Notes: generated by a model from the sequence alone, not told the origin. A stretch of 64,000 nt of DNA from Russula earlei (GCA_025769875.1 JAGFNK010000105.1:1-64000), one strand, 5' to 3'; shown: positions 11,076 through 23,579, counted from the first letter of the stretch. Made by a program: numbers and translations.

Positions 11076-12814
11076 GATACGCAGAAAGGGGGTATATATG
11101 TATGAAGTAATTGGAAACGAGGGCCGAAGAAGCAGGGAGAAAGAGAGAATGGACTCGGGAAGAGCTGGGTTGTTTGTTGGCTTGCTCTTGCAGCAGCAGC
11201 CGCCCACCAGGATCGCTTTTTGTACGCATCAACAGGGCACGAAGGAAAACCCAGACGACTCGGGAACTAGAGCCTTGGAGCTCAGCCTGCACTAGTGCCA
11301 ATCACGGTCATAGATCCGAGGCGGGGTGTATTCCAGATCGCAGCACATTCATTGGCTCGCCCACTTCACGAGGACGGTGGGGAAACCGGCTGGTTTGCAG
11401 CGGAGATGGTCACTTGTTGGCTCCCTTGGCCTTTGGATCTGTGGCCGCCAGCGCTTGCCGTTCGGCATGCATGCTTTCCAACAGCCCCGTCCCAGCCGTC
11501 CCTTGAAACGGATTGTGAAAGGTCTCGCAATGACTCCCGCTGAGTGAAACTTAGACAACTACGTGAAGCAAATCGAGAGCACTGTGGTCAGTATCCTCCG
11601 CGATCGCACAGCGGGAACGCGCGATGGACACCCACGAAAGTGACGCACGAAACGAGGCATCCCCGGTTGAAAGGGGCATTGAGTAAGTCGATTTACGTAC
11701 ATCGAGGAGGCCAGAAACTTTTCCGCAACATACCCGCAAAAACACGCCCAAGATCAGATGAAGACTTGGACAAAACAAACAGTCAGTCTCCGTGTGACTG
11801 GGGTTCCGAGTCGATATGCAACCGGCTGAGAACCACTACAGCACTGACGTCAGGTGGTTGGCACTTCTGCTTCGATCGAAGGCTGTGACAGGCCGCGGGT
11901 ATTCACGCTAATGCCACTGTGATGACCCCGCGGCGGGCAGGCAAGACCGAGGTAGCCTCACCTGAAATGAGGCTGCTGACTGCAGTGTTCGGTGAACACG
12001 CCGCGTGTGGGCCACCTATTCATGGCACCTTGTTTGGTGGCACCGGTCTAACGACAAGTCCGCTCGGTGGCACCGCTCCCAGCTGGCTGGCGCCACCGGC
12101 ACGAGCCTCCCACGTCCAATGTAGTCGATGATGAGCCGGTGGGTGAAGCGATGCGGCCATTGTACACCTACTGGAACCCTCGGGATCAGTGGAGAATCGA
12201 TAGATGAGATGCGACGCCGTGGCCGTGACCAGGTAGCTCTCTGATTTCTTTTGGCTTTCAATGATGGTGGCACCTCTGTCCAAATTGTACCCCTCAACTA
12301 GTCACATAATCATGTCAGTCGGAGACCGATCAAGGACTGGACACCGCTGGCCCAACGCCATGGCTTTACCGTGTACACATACCATCCAGATGCAACTGTC
12401 CCCATCCTACCCCCATGCTGCAAGCCTCCCTCCACACGGTTCATCTCATTGACGCCCCTCTAACTTGTATGCCTTGGCATCTAATCGATAACGTATCTGA
12501 TCCCTTGGGCGCTTTCAGAATGAAAGAAACGAGGTTTCAACGACTGCGTGGTCTCTATGTCGACCAACATGTCGTTAATGAGCACCTCGTGTGGTCCGTG
12601 CAGCGGTCTCACTGAAAACGCGGTTTTGGACCTCGCATAGCGTTCATCGCGAATCCAAGATCATCCTCGAATCGGTTGATATCAAAAATCATAACTATCG
12701 GTTGAATACACAGCCTGACGCCAGGAATGTCGGCATTTGGACGCCTCGAGATCCGGAGGAGAACGTGACATGATCGCTACGTTGCCGTACGTTCAATCTA
12801 TGCCCCTTGCCTGT
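11076..12814. other. no supported gene
   Basis: Both strands were read. Open frames are short and overlap each other without family resemblance. A GGTGGCACC motif recurs near 12036-12075. The right edge is the 3' side of the glucosamine-6-phosphate deaminase gene. Confidence 0.4.
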
Positions 12815-14066
12815 TTATATCCTCTTCCTTTTTGCAAGCTTTTCTTGGGCTGCTTCCACTTCTTCCTGGACGCGCTCGATAGATTTGAAGTATTTGACAG
12901 TTTTCACTCGAAGCTCTGAGCCACGATCATGAGCATAAGCACGCCTCGCTCTGCGCGAATGTCCCCGTACCAGCCGTCGCGTCCTCATCAACGACAATCA
13001 GTGCCAAGGGGTGCGTTTGCAAAGCCGACAACGTCCACAGATGGTTAACTCCATTTTCGATCGCCATGCTCAACGCGAGCGCCTTGCGCTGGCCGGTTAC
13101 GACCACGACGACCTCGCGCGCATCAAGGACGGTCTTTACGCCCACCGTAAGCGCCATGCGTGGCACGGCCGCAACGTCGTTTCCAAAGAAGCGGGCGTTC
13201 GCGAGGATCGTCTCGTACGCAAGCGTCTTGATGCGCGTGCGCGACGAGAGCGAGGACCCGGGCTCGTTGAACGCGATATGCCCGTCCTCGCCGATCCCCC
13301 CCAGGAAGAGCTCGATGCCCCCCAGGGCTCGAATCTTTTCCTCGTACGCGTTGCACTCCTCGACGAGGTCGGCCGCGTTCCCATCGAGTATGTTTACGTT
13401 TTTAGGGTCGATGTCCACTGGGCGTCATGGCACATCGTCAGCAACCCCATGGCTCATTCCCGCGAGTGGAGCGCGGAGGGTAACGGGGAGCCCCACCTTG
13501 CGAAAAGAATTCGCGAAACATGAAGGTATGGTAAGACTCCGGGTGATCCTCTGGCAGCCCGACGTACTCGTCCATGTTGAACGTCACAACGTTTCTGAAT
13601 CTGTGCAGCGTGAACATCAGGCCTCTACGAACGATACGCAGGAACGGGATGGCGCCAATATTGTAGAGGGGTCTGTCTGACGCACGAAAGTTTACCGTCC
13701 TTGACGAGACGAATGAGACATTTGTACGTCGGAATCGGTGAGGAGCCCGTAGGTAGACCGAGCACGAAGGGCCTCTCCGGCGTGGGACAGAAGTCATTGA
13801 TCCTGCTCGGCTCAGGGTCGGTCAGTCAGTCAGGGGAGGGGGGACAGGCAACGCAACGCGCGTCAGCGCCAGTTTAAAGCCTGACGGGAACAACGACCGC
13901 TTGCATTCTCACGCACCGTTTTGCGATGTACTGTCCGATGTACTCACCCACGCTCGCAGAATCGTCGCGAATGATAAGACCTGGTCAGCAGTTCTCGGAC
14001 GTGAGTTGGAGTTTTGGGGGGGCCGGCGTAAGGGCAGCATGTGAAATAGGGGTGGCACTGACGCAT
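12815..14066 (-). CDS. NAG1: glucosamine-6-phosphate deaminase (isomerase)
   Basis: Converts glucosamine-6-phosphate to fructose-6-phosphate and ammonia, the last step of GlcNAc/chitin breakdown, in the cytosol. Six exons: 14066-14063, 13980-13917, 13802-13686, 13600-13497, 13417-12971, 12915-12815. They sum to 837 nt, that is 278 residues plus stop, the usual size for the eukaryotic enzyme. All introns are GT-AG and every junction restores the family sequence. Motifs in order: LIIRDD start, LGLPTGSSP phosphate loop, FNMDEYVGL (catalytic Asp), [27 protein letters not shown] (Asp and His of the active site, then Glu), [35 protein letters not shown] near the C terminus. The first coding exon is only ATGC; the donor is GTCAGT and the acceptor ACCAG. 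Neighbouring genes do not form an obvious GlcNAc cluster. Confidence 0.95.
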
Positions 14067-15743
14067 TTGGGGTGACGGGCGAATCGGACGGCGACGACGG
14101 CGTGAAAGTATGGAGGCGAGGTAAAGCGAGAAGGGAACACGATCTGGACTGCGGAAGGCTCTGACCTCTGACCTCCCAGTCGTTCCCAGAGTTTTATCAT
14201 CATGTGCGCTGGCAAGTGCCACACGCGGCGCGACTCGGCGGAGTAACTTCTCCGTAAACTCTCTATGACGCACAGATTCGTGCAAACCACGGGTGATTGT
14301 CGCTTCGGGTTCAATTCAAGTGTGGTGTATTGCGCAGCTCCGGTCATAGCACTGAGATCGAGCCGAGTTGCCGCTGCGCTGCCCGCCCAACGAATGGATA
14401 TCACGGACTCGGACATCATGGTAAGGTGCCAACATGGACTATCATAAGGTGCTTGTGACGCGAGGACAACACTGGGTACAGCATCGGCGCACGGCAAGGT
14501 GCACGATGCGATGCCTCAGAAGGGACTCGGGATGACTTTCGACGACGACAGGCTGCGTAGGCTTAGCGCATGCGCCACCTCTCCTCGCGGACAGTCGAGA
14601 AGAGATCGTAAACCAGGGAGGACGGATGACGAATGACGGGGTTACTAAAGCGCTGCCAGCGAAGCTCGTAGTAGACGCCGGCCAACGGGCCCATCGGATT
14701 TCACTCGCACATGCACAGGTTGCCGATCCTGTTCAAACGGTCGCGGAATGCTACCGGCGCGCGAGAACCGTCTCCGCCAAAAAAAAAAAACAAAAAAAAA
14801 CCACAAGGGGCAGCTCGCGGTGGAGCTAGAACGCCAACGCGGCCAGCGGGCCCAGACTCGGAGGGCGGCGTCGCATCCCCTTCCGCGTGCATGGAACGGC
14901 CATCACAATGCACGCGGTGAGACCTGTTCCCGAGTTGGACGCAGCGGCTCGTCATCGCGCGGGTTCGGGCACGAGTTGAACATGACATGTACGGCGACAT
15001 GGATTTGGGCGTCGTCGCGCGCGGGCACCTCGTGCGGTGTGGAATTGGAACTTCTCATCAAGCAGGGCTGAGTGAGGAGGATGACGGCGAGAGTGGCGGC
15101 CGCTGCGCCGCAGGGATAGTGCGGGCAAAGACGGAACGTAAGTTCCGTTTCGAGTACGCGGCGCCGACGACTGAGGATATCTGATGCCGGGCCACCGAGG
15201 CGGTCTCATGCCGCGACTCACGCCGAGGACGACCTGGACACAATGCCTTGTCTCGGACACAAGAAGAGAATGGGACTGATGGCATGAAAGGGACCGGAGC
15301 CACGCGTCATCTACGCGGGTACGTCCGCCTATGTGTGTTGTTGACCGTAACAAGGTCGTCTGCCGAGTTCTTGTTCAGGTGGCCATAACGTAGATCGCGC
15401 GATTAAAAAGGGTTCGAAGGAGGTGTACGCAGGCCTGAGGGCTCAGAAAGCTTTGAACACCCGAGCTCTGTGGTTTGGAAGCGGGAGTGGCATGCGCCCA
15501 CCGCACTTCTAGTACCCTGAGACCAGAAACCAGCGCAGGGACTTGATGATCGGATGATCGATAGTTGCTGAGGTAGCAAAGAGAGGGCCGGAAAGCGCCG
15601 TGACTTGTGATAGTGCGAGTGGCCATGGAAAGGGCGGTTCTGCTGCGTTGGTGTACAATGGCACTTCCCATAACTAGTCATTACTTATAGACCTGTTGTG
15701 CGCCGAAGCACGCGTAGATGGCACATCACCGTGACACAGTTCC
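14067..15743. other. no supported gene
   Basis: CpG-rich 1.7 kb between two intact minus-strand genes. It should contain the deaminase promoter near 14070-14300 and the 3' side of the oxidoreductase gene near 15700. An A-rich run (A12-C-A9) lies at 14779-14800. Open frames on both strands are short, overlapping and unrecognised. Confidence 0.4.
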
Positions 15744-17385
15744 TCACAGCTTGGCACCCCTACATGGGATGTCCGCCTTTTCTATCACCGCTTCCCTCTT
15801 ACCCCAGATCTCATCGATGCTCTTGTAGCCACAGAGCCCGAGTGTGACCTCCGTATCGGCGAGTATTCCCCGGAGCACATCCTCGGCGCCCTCGGAGCCA
15901 CCCAGTGCAAGTCCATACATGACTGGGCGTCCCACTGTGCACAAGAAGAAAAGCCGTCGCACATAAGCAGTCGACATCGAAGCTCAACTTCCTGCTTACC
16001 AAGGACGCCCTGCGCACCCATCGCGATGGCCTTGATGACGTCGCTTCCCGTGCGGACGCCCGAGTCGAAGAGAACGGTGAACTGGCCGTTCTCCTGCGCG
16101 CGCCATACCCTCGATGATGCGGTGATCTTCTCAAGAGCATTGAACGAGCCAATGGCTCCGTCAATCTGTCGTCCGCCTAACAAAGTAAATGGGGGAAATC
16201 CTATCAGCCATGGACACGACGCAGAGCTCATATATATATATCGGAACCCGCAGAACGGGTAACGCACCATGGTTCGACACGATGATGCCATCCATGCGAG
16301 CGTCCATCGCCGCGTGCGCGTCCTCGGCCGTTTGAATGCCCTTGAGCAAGATAGGGCCGTCCCAGTTCTCGCGCAAGAACGCGAGATCCGCCCACGAGCG
16401 AAATGTACCCGAGTTGGCCTCCCGCAGCCACCCGAGGCCGAGCGCAAACGACTCACGCGCCTGAACGTCCCCCGCTGCGAGGCGCGCACGGAACCCCTCC
16501 AAGTCGAGCGGGAATGCGGGGCGTTCGTCCGGGCGGGGTGCGAGGCCGCCCATCCGCTGCATGAAGACCGGGTCGGACGTGCCAACCTGCACGCCGACGC
16601 CCGCGAGGAAGGGCAGGTACGCGGCGTCCAAATCGTGCGGGCGCCAACCGAGCAGGAAGGTGTCCACCGTGACAACGAGCGCCGTGAAGCCAGCTGCCTT
16701 GGCACGGCGGAAGAGCGAGAGCGTCACCTCGTTCGTCCGTGGCCTGCCCGACCAAGGCGTGAGCGGGGAAGGAGAAGGGGCGGCGGGCATGACGTGAGAT
16801 ATACCAATACAACTGGTACCAGCGATGTCCACCGCGGTTGGCCTCGGCCACAGCCTCGATCGAACGCGTGCTCGCGGTCGACAGGACGAATGGCACGCCA
16901 ACGCTCGCCGCCGCACTCGCAGTTGCGAGCTCGCCATCCTGGTGTAGGATACCCTGTACCCCTACGGGAGCTACGATGATGGGCGAGGATAGCTTGACGC
17001 CGAAGAGGGTGGTCTGGGGGGCACGGTGAGCTTCGTCGTCGCAGGAAAGCAAGAGTCACGGTGATCCTTACGTCAAGATCGCGATTGGTAACATCGCGAA
17101 GCATACGGGGGATGATTCGCCATTGTGCCAACGCATCGATGTTATTGCGATATGTGCTCCCGGTCCCAGCGCTGCCGAATGTATACATGAAGGCAGCTAC
17201 CCCCGTTCTCTCAATTGTGTTTTGTGCGTTGCGGTGGCATGTGAACACGCACCTGGATTATTTCTCATCGCTTCACGGGCATTCTCTTCGATGAGGTTAT
17301 GGTCATACGAACCAGTTGGGCGTGTGCCAGTCAAGTAGATCTGGGTTTTGTACTGAGACCATGTTGTTCGCGGGTCTTCAGACAT
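15744..17385 (-). CDS. FMN-dependent alpha-hydroxy-acid oxidoreductase, lactate 2-monooxygenase-like
   Basis: TIM-barrel flavoenzyme that oxidises an L-2-hydroxy acid such as lactate. Exons: 17385-17253, 17196-17072, 17013-16805, 16743-16268, 16176-16000, 15934-15744. They give 1311 nt (436 residues). All five introns are GT-AG, 56-91 bp, and phase-consistent. Motifs in order: FMYTFGSAGTGSTYRNN, a SSPIIVAPVGVQG strand, the STAS loop, RWYQLYW, VVTVDTFLLGWRPHDL, TSDPVF, WDGPILLKGI (barrel Lys), the catalytic SNHGGRQ with its His and Arg, FDSGVRTG, VGRPVMYGLALGG. The WRPHDL...DPVF insertion is shared with bacterial lactate 2-monooxygenase rather than with glycolate oxidase. No cytochrome b2 domain or targeting peptide is seen, so it is probably cytosolic or peroxisomal. 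The exact substrate cannot be read from the sequence. Confidence 0.93.
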
Positions 17386-17726
17386 AAACGGAAGGATGCG
17401 ACTCGATCGAAGCGGTAGAAGGACAAGAGTGGGGGATAGAGGGAGGAGGCGGTCCTCTTGCGATCTCAGCGTTGCCACGGATTAATTCCATTTTTGGAGA
17501 TCGTGATTATGACCATCGTAGTCGGCTAACCAGCACACTGAGCATTCAGATGCGGTGTTCTGCATAAATCCAGGTGCACTCCACACAGGCGATGCAGATC
17601 AGTGCCTTACGCTGCAGGACTTACTAGTAGGGGCATATGCCGTACGGCGAACCATGAAAGCTAGTTCTGACTCGCATGACGATCGGCACCCGCGTTTTAT
17701 GTCCGCAGTTATAATGCGCAGCATAT
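17386..17726. other. upstream region of the oxidoreductase gene
   Basis: Probable promoter side of the minus-strand oxidoreductase, ending at the insertion point of the copia element. No gene seen. Confidence 0.4.
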
Positions 17727-17731
17727 ATCTG

Positions 17732-18116
17732 TGTTGAACCAGAACCCAAACGGATCAAAGAAGGCGAAGACCTTCATACAAGGTTCAAGATCCGCTCATA
17801 GATGTTACGTGTTAGACAGAACTTTAGTATATGCGCTTATGGCAATAGGGTTATGCATAGTACACTATCTATCACAAGATGCAGCCTTATGCTGCGTCTA
17901 GAACGTTTCCACATCACGCGTCACTTAATGCGCGATATAGTGGACACCTGTAGTCACCTCTTTTGGACTTAGGAACAGCCCTGGGTCATAGAGGTATAAA
18001 TACCATACATGTAGACAAGTACACACATCGCTCTACACCCCAATATCACTTGAGCATTAGCACAACCTCTAAGGTGGGTTGCTTGGCCTGTTAGCTGTGC
18101 TCTATGCTGTGCAACA
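17732..18116 (+). repeat. 5' LTR of copia element
   Basis: 385 bp, starts TGTTGAACC and ends TGTGCAACA. A TATA-like GGTATAAATACC lies about 125 bp before its end, followed by the transcription start region. Confidence 0.93.
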
Positions 18117-18128
18117 GGTTATGGGCCC
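18117..18128 (+). promoter_or_regulatory. copia primer-binding site (half-tRNA type)
   Basis: GGTTATGGGCCC immediately after the 5' LTR. It is complementary to the anticodon stem-loop of initiator methionine tRNA (GGGCCCATAACC), the half-tRNA priming mode known from Drosophila copia, rather than to a tRNA 3' end. Confidence 0.75.
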
Positions 18129-18284
18129 TGCAAGCCATGCGCCTTCATCGGCTGCAACGATGGCGAAGCATCCCTGAAGCCTGCATGCTGCGGCGAGCTA
18201 GTCTACCCTATGGGGAGACTATGTTGGCTTGTTTAATACAAATACTCTTACTGACGACCTCTAAGCCCTCTTCTAACAGCTACA

Positions 18285-19395
18285 ATGTCGTCGTCTCAAC
18301 CCTCTGCCCCTGTTGTCCCCATCCTCGATGGTGCAAACTATGGTATATGGTCAAAGGCTATGAAAGCCTACCTCATGTCCGTTGGACTGTGGGGTTATTG
18401 CAATGGCACATTTGAACTGCCAGTCCTTCCTGGACTTCCTCAGGCGCCTCTTGCTGAAGAGATTGCTGCCCAGAATGCTGCTATTGCAGCTTTGAAAGAA
18501 TGGAACAAAGGGAATGATATGGCAGTCGGTCATATGGTCCTTAGATCGAGCATCGCGATCCAACAAGATCTTACGTCTTTGGATAACGCTGAGACAATCT
18601 GGAATCGCCTAGACACCCTTTATGGCACGGCGACGACCACCACGATCTATAAGGACTTCAAAGAAGCCATCTCCATCCGCATTAACCCGAGCCAACATCC
18701 TGGCCCACAAATAGATCGGATACATGCTGCATTCCAGCGTCTTACCGCCTCCTCCCTTCACATCCCTGACACCCTGCAGGCGCTGATCATCCTTGCTGCC
18801 ATTCCCCAGAAATGGGAAATGCTTGTCCACATTCTTGCTCAGAACTATGAAATAGCCGACCTTAATGCTAAGGACGTCCGAGAGGCTATCGTCTCTCAAT
18901 ATCAAACTGAGATCAATCGTGGAACAGGCAAGAAGCACAGCGCGCAGAAGCTTTCAGCTGTCAAGCGCAAGCATGGTGACCCTTCCTTCTCCAATCAGCA
19001 GCAGGGCAATAAGCCCAAGCGCGATGAAGATAAGGACAAGCGCCAGCGCGGTAAGCGCGGCGGAAAAGGCAAAGGGAAAGGACAAGGAGAAGGCCGATCA
19101 GAGCCATGGTCCCGGGCACTCCCACATTGCGGACGTTGCCGCACTCCCACTCCCGACCAATACCACTATCGCCCATCTGGGTCCTTCGGGGATCCAACAA
19201 CGTACCGTCCCGACTGCGACTGACCCTCGCAAACACACTCACGGCCCTTACAAGGCCTTAAACAAAGCGCTTGATCTTGCTGACGATCTTGGGGTAACTC
19301 CCACTATACAGACAGTCAAGACCCTTGAGCAGCGGATCTCGACTCAATCCGCTGCCTCGACAAGTGCAGTCAAACTTCCGTCGCCCTGTCCCTGA
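18285..19395 (+). pseudogene. copia gag (capsid) gene, frameshifted near its end
   Basis: The ATG at 18285 opens a 312-codon frame ending at 19223. The first 230 residues are a typical copia gag: a PVVPILDGANYGIWSKAM start, the WNRLDTLYG block near residue 110, and LQALIILAAIPQKWE near residue 180. A very Lys/Arg-rich nucleic-acid-binding stretch follows at about residues 235-270. Homologous sequence goes on in the frame that ends at 19395, so a frameshift near 19090 separates the two parts. The zinc knuckle expected here is degenerate. Pol follows after a stop. Confidence 0.85.
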
Positions 19396-19476
19396 GCCTA
19401 TGGACCAGGATGATGGCGACTTCGCACAAACAAATACGTCGGATTTATTCGACATATATGACGGTATTCCCAGAAG

Positions 19477-22400
19477 GTGCTGCCACCCCTGAGCGTGCTC
19501 CGACTCCGTCAGATGAAGCGCTTGATTGGGGCAGCGACCCCTGAAGATAATGAAGCGTGCGTGCGCCTCCCTCTCTCCTTTCACTCGCTAAAGAACCTAT
19601 TAGCATCTCCCCAGCCCCAAAGCGGGCTAGATATGTCTAATAAATGTTCACTTGTATCATATAATGTACAAATTGGCGAAGGGACTACTTCCCTTCAAAG
19701 TGAATGCAACAAAAATTGTTCGAGATGTAGAGGAAAGCACGACTTGAGTAAAATGGGATCCTTATGGCTCCTTGACTCTGGTGCGTCCGCACACTTCACC
19801 TTCGAAATAAAAGACTTTATAGAGTATACGCCGGCTTTGCCGCACGAAAGATCCCCTGTTAAAACTGCCGATAACACTATATATGTGGAAGGCAAAGGCA
19901 CTGTGTTGCTTCGGCACACTGTCAACTCTAAAACAGTTGTCACGCGCATTTCCCCTGTTCTCTATATTCCGAAAATTAACACTCGGATATTATCTATGGG
20001 GGAGTTCTTACAACAAGGGATGCATGCATTAGGGAATAGAAATCATATTTCCCTACGAGAGGATGGACGTATAATCCTGTCCTCTTACCCCTTATTCCCG
20101 GGTCAAACCACATATTGGTTAGACGCCTCAATTGAAAGCGCGCAAGCGCATTCTCTTATCTACACGGTAGATTATGATGTCATACACCGACGCCTTGGCC
20201 ACCCATCTAAGGATGTCGTAACATGTGCTAAGACACATACCAAGGGTCTCCCTGAAGACCTGAAAATCCCTCAGGAACAGCCGGTATGTCCTGGCTGCGC
20301 GCAAGGCAAAATGCCTGCATCTGCGCACCCCCCTTCTGAAACTCGTGCTTCCGCACCGTTCGAGCGTATCCACTCGGACCTCAAGAGTTTCCCTGTGAAG
20401 TCGTATCATAAGTACGAATATTTCATCAGCTTCATTGACGATTATTCCTCCTATGCATGGATCACACTCTTAAAAAATAAAAAGTCGACCATAATGGCCG
20501 TCAAGCAATTCCTTGCTATGGTGAAGAACCAATACAAAGCAGGAATCAAAGAGTGGATGTCCGATGCTGGCGGAGAGTACAAGTCCGAGGCCTTTGATAA
20601 CGTCCTAAAGGACGAAGGAATTAAAATCCTGCAAAGTGCCCCATACACTCCACAACAGAATGGACGCGCAGAGCGCTTTATGCGCACTGTAATGGACAAA
20701 GCTCAGGCAATGCGCCTTGAAGCTTGTCTACCTCCCTCCTGGTGGGAATTTGCAGTGAATCATGGGACACACTGTTACAATAGGACACCTGCCAGACGCC
20801 TTCAATGGCGTACACCCTACGAAGTCCTAAAGAACAAGGTCCCTGATATCTCACACCTCAGAGTATTTGGTTGCGGTGCATATGTGCACATACCAGAAAA
20901 GCGTCGAGTCAATAAGCTTTTGCCTAAAAGCGAGCTAATGATCTACCTTGGTCACACTGAGGGGATCAAAGCCTCACTCTTCATGAGGCTTCCAAATAAT
21001 ACGCTTTACACAAATGCTACCGCCCTGTACGATGAGACCCTGTACCCCAAATGCGACAAAGTGCGCACTAGAGGTACCACGCGGATTAATGAACCGCGTG
21101 AGGAACTACCGCAACAACCTGTCGAAGACACCATTCCTGGTGTTGACGACCCATTCCCTACAATTAAAAGTGAGGACGATGAGCAGCCTATACAGGCGCC
21201 AGAGGAAGAGGAACGCGAGCAAACGCCCGTCCCTCCTACACCGTCCCCTCCTCCTGTTGAAGAACCTGTACCTCTTCGAAGGTCTCAGCGGTTGAGGAAA
21301 GTACCTACCCGTCCAGGCAACGTCTATGGTGAACGCAGACACCCCACAGAAGTGGAAAAAGACGTTCGGCGCACACGCACATGGAGAACAATGACAGAAA
21401 ACCAACCCGGTAGCTCCGGTGAGGGTAGTACGTCAGGATCGGCCGCACCAGGCCCTTACCCTCCTGTCGTCCTTGACGATCAACCGCCGCAAGCCTCTGA
21501 GGATGAGGTAGAAGACATTCTACGTCTTGCAAGGGAAGGGGGAGTCAAATTTCTGAACTATCTGCTCGCCCAAGCAGTTCCACTAAGTTCAGATACACCT
21601 GATACTGCGAAGATTTGCGAATGGACCTTTAGGGACATTCTGCGAATGCCAAGTGAACTCCAAAAGGAGTGGAAAGATGCTTGTCGCGAGGAGTTGGAAT
21701 CCCTCCGCAGACGCAAAGTCTTCGAACTAGTCGATCCTCCCAAGGATCGCAAAATAATTAAAAATAGATGGGTATTCGACCTTAAGTCTGATGGTCGTAA
21801 AAAAGCCAGACTAGTCGCCAAAGGCTTCTCCCAAGTAGAAGGCATTGACTATGACGAAATATTCTCACCCGTGGTACGGTTTGAGACAGTCCGCCTGATG
21901 ATTGCGCTCGCAGCGCTCAAAAACTGGCACATTAGCGGACTAGACGTCAAGACTGCCTTTCTCTATGGAGAGCTCGATGAAGAGCTCTATATGGAACAGC
22001 CCTGAGGGCTTCAAAATAAAAGGCCAAGAGCGTAAAGTCATGCGCCTTAAACGCGCAATATATGGACTTCAAGCAAGCGGCACTTGCTTGGTGGAAAGCC
22101 CTTGACAAGTCCATGGCCTCGCTCGGCCTTATTCGCCTTATGTCTGACTCTGGGCTCTTTGTTAGTAAAGACAAGAGCATCATAGCCATCGTCTATGTTG
22201 ATGATGTGCTCTTCTTTGGAGCAGACAAAAAACAAATCAATAAAACAAAGGAGCACTTTATGAAGCTCTGGGAATGTCGAGATCTGGGCGATGCCCAAGA
22301 ATTTCTATGCATGCGCATTCAACGCAAGTCTGGTCAAATACATCTAGACCAGACTGAGTATCTTAGGAAAGTGCTGCAGCGTTTCGACTTGCTTAACGCA

Positions 22401-23145
22401 AACCCTGCTCCTACTCCGCTACCAGAGGGCTATCACCCCTCTCCCAACACTTCCGCTGCTGACCCAGCCTTGCGGTCAAAATTCCAGCAAGTTATAGGAT
22501 CACTCCTGTATATAATGCTTGGAACGCGTCCAGACATAGCCTTTGCAGTCACTAAGTTGTCGCAACATGCTGCCAATCCCTCAGAGGACCATCTTAAATC
22601 GTGCATTCTATATTTGCCGATACCTCTTGGGAACCGCCAATTATGCCTTGGTCTATGATGGACCATCTAATGGCGGCTTGATGGCATATGCTGACTCTGA
22701 CTGGGCTTCTGATCCGACTAATTGGAAGTCCACTACAGGCTATATGGTGAACTTGGCTGGAGCAATATTTTCGTGGAACTCACAAGCGCAAAAAACAGTC
22801 GCGCTCTCCTCCACTGAAGCTGAGTATATGTCGCTCTCTGACACGAGCAGACAGTTGGTTTGGATTAAATCCTTACTAACAGAACTTGGCATTAATCTTG
22901 CTCCCATCCCACTGTTCGGTGATAACCAAGGCTCAATATTCTTAGCCTCCAACCCTGTGCAAGAAAAGCGCATCAAACACATTGATTTGTGCTATCACTT
23001 CATTCGTGAAGTCATACAAAACAAACAGGTGGAGCTATTCTTTATTGAAGGGGCTAACAACCCTGCCGACATGTTCACCAAGAACCTTGGTCGCGTCAAG
23101 TTCCTCAAATTCAGGGAGCAACTAGGACTAACGTTCTACCCCTGA
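19477..23145 (+). pseudogene. copia pol: protease, integrase, reverse transcriptase, RNase H
   Basis: An 842-codon frame to 22005, then two more frames. Order: protease LLDSGAS (about 19770), GAG-pre-integrase HRRLGH (about 20190), integrase core with HSDLKSF, the FIDDYSSYAW block and YTPQQNGRAER, a Pro/Glu-rich linker, RT starting RWVFDLKSDGRKKARLVAKG and KTAFLYGELDEELYM, and the catalytic YVDDVLFF near 22200. RNase H runs from about 22680 with YADSDWASD, LSSTEAEYMSLS and KHIDLCYHF to a stop at 23145. Frame breaks: an extra C in a CCC run at about 22001, another one-base change near 22070, and a third near 22615. All catalytic residues checked are present, so decay is recent. Confidence 0.9.
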
Positions 23146-23185
23146 ATGTGGGAAAATGCTCACGGCATCTACCAATGCGCTTAGC

Positions 23186-23194
23186 AAGGGGGAG
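23186..23194 (+). promoter_or_regulatory. copia polypurine tract
   Basis: AAGGGGGAG directly before the 3' LTR, the expected plus-strand primer. Confidence 0.75.
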
Positions 23195-23579
23195 TGTTGA
23201 ACCGGAACCCGAATGGATCAAAGAAGGCGAAGACCTTCATACAAGGTTCAAGATCCGCTCATAGATGTTACGTGTTAGACAGAACTTTAGTATATGCACT
23301 TATGGCAATAGGGTTACGCATAGTACGCTATCTATCACAAGATGCAGCCTTATGCTGCGTCTAGAATGTTTCCACATCACGCGTCACTTAATGCGCGATA
23401 TAGTGGACACCTGTAGTCACCTCTTTTGGACTTAGGAACAGCCCTGGGTCATAGAGGTATAAATACCATACTAGTAGACGAGTATACACATCGCTCTACA
23501 CCCCAATATCACTTGAGCATTAGCACAACCTCTAAGGTGGGTTGCTTGGCCTGTTAGCTGTGCTCTATGCTGCGCAACA
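23195..23579 (+). repeat. 3' LTR of copia element
   Basis: 385 bp, same length as the 5' LTR at 17732 and about 97% identical to it by eye; ends TGCGCAACA. Confidence 0.93.

Larger units (their letters stand above)
17732..23579 (+). mobile_element. Ty1/copia LTR retrotransposon, nearly complete, defective
   Basis: 5848-bp element with two 385-bp LTRs (TGTTGAAC...GCAACA) that differ at about a dozen positions (roughly 3%). The perfect 5-bp target duplication ATCTG stands at 17727-17731 and 23580-23584. Inside, in copia order: primer-binding site, gag, protease, integrase, reverse transcriptase, RNase H, polypurine tract. Several single-base frameshifts in pol mean this copy cannot move by itself. 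It sits in what was CpG-rich host or older-element sequence. Confidence 0.95.

Noticed and set aside
10477..11301. 274-codon minus-strand frame over the small membrane-protein gene
   Set aside because: Reads in a different frame through the TATA region and an intron; its second half only partly coincides with exon 2 of the spliced model.
13011..13680. Long plus-strand frames over the deaminase gene
   Set aside because: Shadows of the minus-strand exons; the minus strand gives the full conserved enzyme.
16269..16979. 236-codon plus-strand frame
   Set aside because: Antisense shadow of oxidoreductase exons 3 and 4.
12815..17385. Calling a GlcNAc-utilisation cluster
   Set aside because: Only the deaminase belongs to that pathway; no deacetylase, kinase or transporter is in the window.
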